Assembly (NCBI GenBank): GCA_003577005.1 | Contig: QEUW01000339.1 | Location: 1-8,118, forward strand | Length of the DNA: 8,118 nt | From: Chloroflexota bacterium | GTDB taxonomy: Bacteria > Chloroflexota > Anaerolineae > Caldilineales > Caldilineaceae | Direction of reading: 5' to 3' | In this document: piece by piece, positions 1 to 6,600 of the stretch | Position numbering within the stretch: position 1 is the first letter of the stretch | How the letters are laid out: every line of letters starts with the position of its first letter | Made by a program: the position numbers and the translations under genes | Notes under the pieces: generated by a model | Told to the model about the DNA's origin: nothing | What the model saw: the letters and a program-made list of their open reading frames with translations, nothing else | Database searches by the model: none

Positions 1-1
1 G

Positions 2-349
2 GAACTCCAGCCCGTGCGCGACCTCAGCCGCAATCCCTTGTGCCAGGTGGCCTTTCAGTTGTTCACCGCCCCCCCCGCCACGCTGCCGGCCAGTGCCACT
101 CTCCCCACCAGGCTCCCCGTCAAACGCGGCACCGCCGTCTTCGACCTCGTGCTGGGGTTGGGGGAGGATGGTGAAGGGCTAAAGGGTGAATGTGAGTTCA
201 GTTCAGATATTTTCGATCCTGAAACGATATCCCGCATGTTAGGTCATTACCAGACGTTGCTGGAAGGAATCGTTGCGGATACTGACCGGCGTCTTTCTGA
301 CCTACCTCTGCTTACAGCTGCTGAACAGCAGCAGCTGCTAGTCGATTGG
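2..349 (+). other. C-terminal end of a condensation domain (partial)
   Basis: Only the last part of the domain is in the window. The late C-domain motif RDLSRNPL is at 17-40, followed by the FDLVLGL strand region and the usual exit LPLLTAAEQQQLLVDWNST into the A domain. The catalytic HHxxxDG lies upstream, so its state and the stereochemical subtype cannot be judged. The residue after RNPL is Cys where Phe is usual (the second gene has PLFQV). Confidence 0.93.
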
Positions 350-3300
350 AACAGCACGCGAGGTGCATATCCCGAGGACACCTGTATCCATGAGCTTTTT
401 GCAAAGCAGGCGGCGCAGCGACCGGATGCCATTGCTGTCCTCTCTGAAAGGCGGCAGCTCACCTACGATGAGCTAAACCGGCGCGCCAATCAGCTCGCTC
501 ATTATCTACAATCCCTAGGGGTTGGACCAGAGACCCTTGTCGGCCTTTGTGTCGACCGCTCTCCAGATATGGTGGTCGGAATCTTGGGGATTTTGAAGGC
601 AGGGGGCGCATATGTACCGCTCGATCCGGCCTACCCACAGGACAGGCTGGCCTTCATGCTGTTCGATGCTGGCATTACTGTGCTGCTGACCCAGCAGAGA
701 TTGGTGGATCAGCTGCCGGATCATCAGTCTCTGGTGATCCGCTTAGATGCAGATTGGGAAATGATCGCCGGTTGCAGTGACCAAAACCCCAACAGTGGAG
801 TCGACCCGCAAAACCTCGCCTATGTGATCTATACCTCAGGTTCCACCGGCCGGCCCAAGGGTGTGCTGGTAGAACACCGCGGGCTGCTCAATGTTGGCGA
901 GGCGCAGAGGAGCAACTTCGGGCTGGATGCGGACAGCCGCGTCCTCCAATTTTCATCACTCAGCTTTGATGCCTCCGTTTTTGAGACAGTGATGGCTTTT
1001 TACAATGGGGCAGCGCTCTGTCTTGGAACGTGGGAGACACTGCTTCCAGGACCAGGATTGATGAAGCTTATACGGGACAACCAGGTGAGTATCGTGACAC
1101 TTCCCCCTTCGGCGATGGCGCTGCTGTCACCAGAACCGCTGCCTGATCTAAAGACAATCACCGTTGCAGGAGAAGTGTGTCCGGCAGAGTTGGTCGCAGC
1201 CTGGGCGCCAAACCGTCGTTTCTTCAATCTCTACGGACCAACGGAAGCAACTATCTGGTCGACCTTCGCCCAATGTGTGAATCACGACCGCAAACCCCCC
1301 ATCGGCGGCCCGATCGCAAACACGCAGGTGTACGTGCTGGATCGATACTTGAATCCGATGCCCGTGGGTGTACCAGGCGAGTTGCACATTGGCGGGGTAG
1401 GATTGGCCCGAGGCTACTATCACCAGCCTGGGCTTACTGCGGAGAGGTTCATTCCCAATCCCTTCGGCGAAGAGACCGGTGCCCGGATGTACAAAACGGG
1501 CGATTTGGTGCGCTATCTCCCCGATGGTAACCTGGAGTTTCTCGGCCGTATCGACCACCAGATCAAGCTACATGGCTTCCGCATCGAGTTGGGGGAGATT
1601 GAGGCGGGCCTGGCACAGCACCCTGCAGTACAGCAAGCGGTAGTGATCGTGCGCGAAGACGGATCAGGGGAGAAACGGCTGGTTGCCTACGTGGTTCAGG
1701 GATTGACATATCAAACTGGTGACGACCGGCAATCACAGGAGGCATGGAGCAAAGAACAGGTTGCTTACTGGCAAACGCTCTATGAGGAGACGTATGCGGG
1801 GTCTGCGGTCCATCCAGACCCTACCTTCAATATCATCGGTTGGAACAGTAGCTATAGCGGCGGGCCAATCCCCGCAGTAGAGATGCAGGAGTGGCTCGAG
1901 GGAACGGTCCGCCGCGTGCTCGCCCACCAGCCCCGCCGCGTCCTAGAGATCGGGTGCGGCACCGGACTCTTTCTCTTTCGTATCGCTCCGCATTGCGAAG
2001 ATTATTATGGCACCGATTTTGCGGACGCTGGCTTACAGTATGTTCGCCGGCAGCTAGCGACATTGTCGTTGCCTCAGGTTCGCCTCTCGAAGCGAATGGC
2101 CGATGATTTTGCTGGTATCGAGGCTGGCGCCTTCGACGTCGTAATTCTCAACTCCGTTGTGCAGTACTTCCCAAACATCGATTACCTGTTGTGCGTCCTC
2201 GAAGGGGCGTTGCATGCCGTAGCACAGGGGGGTGTAATATTTATCGGCGACGTGCGTAACCTGCAGTTGCTCGAGGCGTTCCATACCTCAGTTGAATTGC
2301 ACCAGGCCGCCCCTTCCGTCACGGTGGAGCAACTCAACCAGCGTGTGGGGAAGCGCATCTTGCAAGAACAGGAACTGGTCATCCACCCCGGCTTCTTCCG
2401 AGCACTTCCGCATCGCTTTCCGCAGATTACCCAAGTACAAATAGAACTCAAACGGGGCCAGGCAGACAACGAGCTTATCAACTTCCGTTATGATGTCACC
2501 CTGCACGTCGGGAGGGAGCAAGCGACGATGCCCGACGTCACCTGGATTGATTGGAGAGAACAGGAATTGACGTTGGAGAGCGTGCGGACAGTGCTGTGTG
2601 AAAAAGCACCCGCTTCACTTGGCCTCAAGGGTATCCCCAACAAGCGCATATCGAGCGCGCTCCAGTGTGTGGAGCTGTTAAAAAACAGCGGTCAAATAAA
2701 AACCGTCGAAGCTCTGCATGTGGAGCTAAGCAAGTTGCCGGTGAATGGAGTGGACCCCGAAGCACTATGGTCGTTGCAAGACGAGGGGCAGTACACTATC
2801 ACGATAAGCTGGTCGGGCGGTGAAGACGAGGGGCAGTACAGTGCCTTATTCCAGCAGGCGCGAACGGATGGCGAAGAGCTGACGACAAGGGGAAATCCCT
2901 TCCCAGAAGTGGAACTACCGCGGAAGACCTGGCGCGAGTATGCGAATAATCCCCTGCAAGGCCGGTTTATACAACATATTGTCCCTCAACTGCGCCGCCA
3001 TCTTCAAGTGCGCCTGCCCGAGTATATGATTCCGGCAGTCTTTGTCCTCCTGGAAGCATTGCCGTTGACGCCGAATGGCAAGGTGGACCGGAGCGCCTTG
3101 CCCGTTCCAGACATCGCCCGTCCGGAATTGGAAACAGCCTACGAACCCGCGCATAACGAAATCGAAGAAATCCTCGCCGGCATCTGGGCTGATCTCCTGG
3201 GCCTGGAACGAGTCGGTATCCATGATAATTTCTTCGACCTAGGCGGACATTCCTTGCTGGCAATGCAAGTTGTTTCGCGCATTCGCGATACTTTTGAGAT

Positions 3301-3436
3301 TGAATTTCCTCTACGGAGCCTCTTTGAAGCGCCAAAGCTAGAGGACCTTGCGCTGGTTATCGAAGAAATCCTCATCACAGAAATTGAAGCGCTGAGTAAT
3401 GACGAAGTCAGGCGCCTTGCACAGGAGAGCCTGTAG
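2..3436 (+). CDS. NRPS module, 5'-partial: (C-domain end)-A-[N-methyltransferase]-PCP
   Basis: This gene encodes an NRPS module that activates one amino acid, probably N-methylates it, and holds it as a thioester. The reading frame is open to the left edge. Residues before the GTG at 14 continue the conserved C-domain text (ELQP then RDLSRNPL), so neither that GTG nor any start in the window is the true start. From the first full codon 1144 residues are visible: C-domain end 1-115, A-domain core motifs A1 to A8 at 153-534, MT insert about 580-980, A9 (LPEYMIP) at 1005, A10 (NGKVDR) at 1025, PCP about 1050-1118 with phosphopantetheine Ser1084 in LGGHSLL, then a tail rich in Glu ending at TAG. 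All core motifs look intact, with no frameshift. The next gene follows 21 bases downstream on the same strand, so the two are very likely co-transcribed. The NRPS assignment is near certain; the substrate is not known. Confidence 0.97.
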   Translation, partial: ELQPVRDLSRNPLCQVAFQLFTAPPATLPASATLPTRLPVKRGTAVFDLVLGLGEDGEGLKGECEFSSDIFDPETISRMLGHYQTLLEGIVADTDRRLSDLPLLTAAEQQQLLVDWNSTRGAYPEDTCIHELFAKQAAQRPDAIAVLSERRQLTYDELNRRANQLAHYLQSLGVGPETLVGLCVDRSPDMVVGILGILKAGGAYVPLDPAYPQDRLAFMLFDAGITVLLTQQRLVDQLPDHQSLVIRLDADWEMIAGCSDQNPNSGVDPQNLAYVIYTSGSTGRPKGVLVEHRGLLNVGEAQRSNFGLDADSRVLQFSSLSFDASVFETVMAFYNGAALCLGTWETLLPGPGLMKLIRDNQVSIVTLPPSAMALLSPEPLPDLKTITVAGEVCPAELVAAWAPNRRFFNLYGPTEATIWSTFAQCVNHDRKPPIGGPIANTQVYVLDRYLNPMPVGVPGELHIGGVGLARGYYHQPGLTAERFIPNPFGEETGARMYKTGDLVRYLPDGNLEFLGRIDHQIKLHGFRIELGEIEAGLAQHPAVQQAVVIVREDGSGEKRLVAYVVQGLTYQTGDDRQSQEAWSKEQVAYWQTLYEETYAGSAVHPDPTFNIIGWNSSYSGGPIPAVEMQEWLEGTVRRVLAHQPRRVLEIGCGTGLFLFRIAPHCEDYYGTDFADAGLQYVRRQLATLSLPQVRLSKRMADDFAGIEAGAFDVVILNSVVQYFPNIDYLLCVLEGALHAVAQGGVIFIGDVRNLQLLEAFHTSVELHQAAPSVTVEQLNQRVGKRILQEQELVIHPGFFRALPHRFPQITQVQIELKRGQADNELINFRYDVTLHVGREQATMPDVTWIDWREQELTLESVRTVLCEKAPASLGLKGIPNKRISSALQCVELLKNSGQIKTVEALHVELSKLPVNGVDPEALWSLQDEGQYTITISWSGGEDEGQYSALFQQARTDGEELTTRGNPFPEVELPRKTWREYANNPLQGRFIQHIVPQLRRHLQVRLPEYMIPAVFVLLEALPLTPNGKVDRSALPVPDIARPELETAYEPAHNEIEEILAGIWADLLGLERVGIHDNFFDLGGHSLLAMQVVSRIRDTFEIEFPLRSLFEAPKLEDLALVIEEILITEIEALSNDEVRRLAQESL
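362..1690 (+). other. Adenylation domain 1, core motifs A1-A8 (pocket DAFTTALIWK)
   Basis: It activates an amino acid as the aminoacyl-AMP. Motifs seen: A1 LTYDEL (458), A2 LKAGGAYVPLDP (593), A3 YTSGSTGRPKG (830), A4 FDASVFE (965), A5 NLYGPTE (1226), A7 YKTGDL (1490) and A8 from GRIDHQIK (1544). By manual alignment to GrsA PheA, the ten specificity positions read D, A, F, T, T, A, L, I, W and the A10 Lys (codons at 968, 971, 980, 1097, 1160, 1166, 1229, 1253, 1256, 3080). Asp235 is present, so an alpha-amino acid is expected. The first half recalls codes for hydrophobic or aromatic residues, while the LIWK ending recalls glycine codes. I do not assign a substrate. A8 has His where Arg is usual (KLHGFR). 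Motifs A9 and A10 lie beyond the MT insert. Confidence 0.93.
1742..2960 (+). other. SAM-dependent methyltransferase domain 1 inserted in the A domain
   Basis: The insert sits between A8 and A9, the known place for NRPS N-methyltransferases. The SAM-binding motif VLEIGCGTG is at 1940-1966, NSVVQYFPN at 2150-2176 and GGVIFIGDVR at 2228-2257; these match the conserved motifs of this family as I know them. A long C-terminal part leads to the YANNPLQG segment before A9. The expected reaction is N-methylation of the PCP-bound aminoacyl group. Motifs alone do not fully exclude C- or O-methylation, but the position and the VVQYFP motif favour nitrogen. Confidence 0.9.
2778..2840 (+). repeat. Two copies of an 18-base direct repeat inside MT domain 1
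   Basis: AAGACGAGGGGCAGTACA occurs exactly at 2778-2795 and again at 2823-2840, 45 bases apart and in the same frame. Both copies encode DEGQY. The matching part of gene 2 has no such repeat but has about the same length, so this is not a simple tandem insertion. Confidence 0.85.
2960..3109 (+). other. Adenylation domain 1, C-terminal subdomain (A9-A10)
   Basis: The A domain resumes after the MT insert with LPEYMIP (A9, 3014-3034) and NGKVDRSALP (A10, from 3074). The A10 Lys (3080-3082) is the conserved catalytic lysine that contacts the substrate carboxylate and the adenylate. Its presence indicates the interrupted A domain is complete. Confidence 0.92.
3149..3370 (+). other. Peptidyl carrier protein 1
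   Basis: The 4'-phosphopantetheine attachment motif DNFFDLGGHSLL is at 3224-3259, with the modified Ser at 3251-3253. The flanking helices are normal (NEIEEILAGIWADLLG before, and the VVSRIR and FEAPKLEDLA segments after). The GGHS form with no epimerisation domain next fits delivery of an L-configured residue to an ordinary C domain. Confidence 0.94.
3371..3433 (+). other. Acidic C-terminal tail, candidate docking element
   Basis: After the PCP, the last 21 residues (ITEIEALSNDEVRRLAQESL at the very end) are Glu-rich and probably helical. This type of tail is common at the end of NRPS and PKS chains. With the basic leader of the next protein it could guide chain transfer, but the pairing is inferred from charge and gene order only. 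Confidence 0.5.
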
Positions 3437-3446
3437 ATTCAGCACC

Positions 3447-3457
3447 GGAGGGAGAGA
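3447..3457 (+). promoter_or_regulatory. Ribosome binding site of the second NRPS gene
   Basis: GGAGG at 3447-3451, within GGAGGGAG, lies six bases before the ATG at 3458. This is a strong Shine-Dalgarno match at normal spacing and decides the start of the second gene. The 21-base gap after the TAG leaves no room for an independent promoter or terminator, so the two genes are probably translated from one transcript. Confidence 0.85.
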
Positions 3458-3607
3458 ATGGCCAAGAAACAGGGGATTACCGAGCGACGCGCCGCCCTCT
3501 CAGCCGAGCAGCGAGCCTTACTGGAAAAACGTTTACATGGAAAACCAGATAGTTCGGGAAAAACAGGTGGTGAGCAGCATATTCCCCGCCGCCAAGCGAG
3601 CGGACCG
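3458..3607 (+). other. Basic N-terminal leader, candidate docking element
   Basis: The first 29 residues have eight Lys or Arg and three Glu, with a probable helix (SAEQRALLEKRL), then a Gly/Ser/Lys-rich linker before the C domain. It may bind the acidic tail of the preceding NRPS. Similar short segments precede many N-terminal C domains, so part of this may simply be the domain's own first helix. Confidence 0.45.
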
Positions 3608-6600
3608 GCCCCCCTCTCCTTTGCTCAGGAGCGTTTATGGTTTCTCGACCAGCTATCCCCCGGCAGTTCTACGTTTAATGAGTACGTCGCCATTCCCCTC
3701 AATCAGGCGTTTGATGTGGATCTCCTCAGGCGGAGCATCGACGAGATCATTCGCCGTCATGACATCTTACGAACAACATTCCAGGAAGTAGATGGACGGC
3801 CGGTGCAGGTTGTTGCCCCTTCGCTGTCCATTGAATTACTTATCATCGACCTCACTTCCCTACCTCCTGCGCAACGCGAAGCCGAGACGAGCCGTATTGC
3901 CCATCAGGAAGTACTGCGCCCTTTCGACTTGACGAGGGGACCTTTGGTGCGAATGATGATCCTTCGTCTCGGGATGCTGCAGCACATCTTCCTCTTTACC
4001 ATGCATCACATTGTTTCAGATGGTTGGTCGATGGGTGTCTTTGCACGCGAGCTTACTGCATTGTACGCCGCCTTCTCGGCTAGACAGCCTTCCCCGTTGC
4101 CTGAGCTGTCCATCCAATACGCCGACTATGCTGCATGGCAGCGAAACTGGCTACAAGGGAAGGAATTAGAACGGCATCTTGCTTATTGGAGACAAAAGCT
4201 CGCTGACCTTCCTGCACTGGAACTACCGACGGACCGACCACGACCGGTGCTCCAGTCCTTTTGTGGCGCGCGCGAGGCGCTCAAACTCCCTCAGGTCTTG
4301 ACAGAAGAGATAAAGAATTTGTGCCAGCGCGAGGGCGTAACCCTCTTTATGACCCTACTCGCCGCCTTTAAAGCGCTGTTATATCACTATACAGGCCAGG
4401 AGGATCTCGTCATCGGCACCTATATCGCTGGCCGCAACCGGGCCGAGATCGAACCGTTGATTGGCTTTTTTATAAACACGCTCGTCCTGCGCACCGATCT
4501 CTCGGGCAATCCGGAATTTCGTGTCCTGCTCCAGCGGGTCCGCGAAGTAACTCTGGATGCCTATGCTCACCTGGACTTACCCTTTCCAAAGCTCGTAGAA
4601 GAACTGCAGCCGGAGCGCGATCTCAGCCGCAATCCGCTGTTTCAGGTGGTATTCCAACTGGCGAATGTTCCCACATTAGATTCCAGCCAGCCGCACGCGA
4701 GTGCGCCGGAGCTTGTGCAACGAAACACATCCGCTTTTGATCTCGTCGTTCATTTCAACGAAGCCGGAAGAGAGCTGCTGCTCAGCTTTGAATACAGCAC
4801 TGATTTGTTTGATGCCCTTACCATCAAGCGCCTTGCCAGTCACTTTCTGATGGTCCTGGAGGCAATCACCGCCAATCCCGATCTGCGCCTCGCTGAAATA
4901 CCGCTTTTATCTGCTGTCGAGTGGGAGCAGGTACTAAGTGAATGGAATGCAACCGAGCGGGCATACCATACCGACCGTAGTCTAGTGCAGCGATTTCAAG
5001 AACTGGCTGAGCGCAACTCTAGCGCCACGGCGTTTGTATACGGTAATCGACCTCTGAGCTATGGTGCGCTCAATCTGCGCGCCAACCAGTTGGCAAACTA
5101 CCTCTGCCGACTGGGCGTTGAACCAGAAACACTGGTGGGTATTTGCCTTGAACGATCACTGGACGTACCGGTGGCGCTGCTGGGCGTTTATAAAGCGGGT
5201 GGCGCCTACCTTCCCCTTGACCCGAGCTACCCCCGCGAGCGCCTGGCCTTCATGTTGCAGGATGCCGGTGTCTCGATCCTGATCAGCCGCTCCGATTTGT
5301 TGGATAAGTTGCCGACCGAGAGCGTGAAAACGGTATGTATCGACACAGATGCCGAAGAACTGGCACGCCAGGATGATAAAGATCCAACTCGACGGGTTGA
5401 TCCCGGTCACCTCGCATACGTAATCTACACCTCCGGCTCAACCGGCAGACCTAAGGGGGTTGCGGTAGCGCACAGCCAGATACTTAACCGGCTCGAATGG
5501 ATGTGGGAAGCGTACCCATTTATGCCGGATGAAGTGAATTGCCAAAAAACGGCCCTCAGTTTTGTCGACTCGATCTGGGAATTTTTTGGCGCCTTGCTTC
5601 AGAATATACCGACGGTGATCATTCCCGATGAAGCCCTGAAGGATCCCTATCTGCTAGTGAGGATGCTCGAGACCCATCATATTTCGCGCATATGGCTTGT
5701 TCCTTCACTCTTACGCTTGCTGCTTGACACCTACCCCGATCTGCAAGACCGCCTTCCTGCGTTAAAGTTCTGGGTAACGACAGGCGAAGCACTCCCGTTT
5801 GAGTTGTTGCAACGTTTCAGGCAACTGATGCCAGACAGCGCGCTGTATAATCTGTATGGCACATCGGAAGTGTGGGATGTCACTTGGTTCGATACACGTG
5901 AGCAGCAGGGGGAAGCATGGCACGTGCCCATCGGCCGCCCTATCGCTAATATGCGGGTGTATGCGCTGGATGCGCGCCTACAGCCTGCTCCTGTCGGAGT
6001 TCCGGGTGAATTGTACGTTGGGGGGGTGGGTGTTGCGCGTGGGTATATGGGCCGGCCGCAGTTGACTGCTCAACAGTTCATCCCCGACCCATTTTCGTAC
6101 CAATCAGGCGCACGAATATACAAGACCGGCGATCTTGTGCGATACCGGCCAGATGGCAACCTGGAGTATCTCGGTCGCATTGACCACCAGATCAAGATGC
6201 GCGGTCACCGCATCGAGTTAGGCGAGGTGGAGGCGGTATTGCAACAACATCCTGGCGTAAAGCAGGCGATAGTCGCGATGTACCGGGATGGTAGTGTCGA
6301 CCAAAAGATGGTTGCCTATCTGATCCAGGACCCTGATTTCCAGGGGTCGCTTGAGGAGTCAGCAAAGGCTGCGTGGGCTGCCGAGCAGGTTCCTCGCTGG
6401 CGGGAGGTTTGGGATGAGACCTATCGCCAGACCCCAACCGAGAAAGATCCCACGTTCAATATTGTCGGTTTCAACAGCAGTTATGACGGATCTCCCATCC
6501 CGTCTGGAGAAGTGCACGAGTGGGTAAGCCAAGCGGTAGACATCGTACTAAGCCGACGACCACAACGAGTCCTCGACATCGGCTGCGGTATGGGTTTACT

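Noticed and set aside
14..16. GTG as the start codon of the first gene
   Set aside because: Conserved C-domain residues (ELQP) continue in frame before it to the window edge, so the gene starts upstream.
69..76. Run of eight C as a possible frameshift or slippage site
   Set aside because: The C-domain frame is intact on both sides, so nothing shows slippage or an error here.
1742..2960. MT insert as a separate gene or mobile insertion breaking the A domain
   Set aside because: Both modules have it at the same place with the frame kept and A9-A10 intact after it. This is the known architecture of N-methylating NRPS modules.
3421..3434. A small hairpin (ACAGG-AGAG-CCTGT) at the end of gene 1 as a terminator
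   Set aside because: The stem is only five base pairs, with no T-tract after it, and it overlaps the last codons and the stop. The next gene starts 24 bases later, so termination here is unlikely.
3399..3791. A 130-codon open frame spanning the gene boundary in another plus-strand frame
   Set aside because: It overlaps the end of gene 1 and the start of the C domain of gene 2, has no recognisable domain, and loses to the well-supported NRPS frame.
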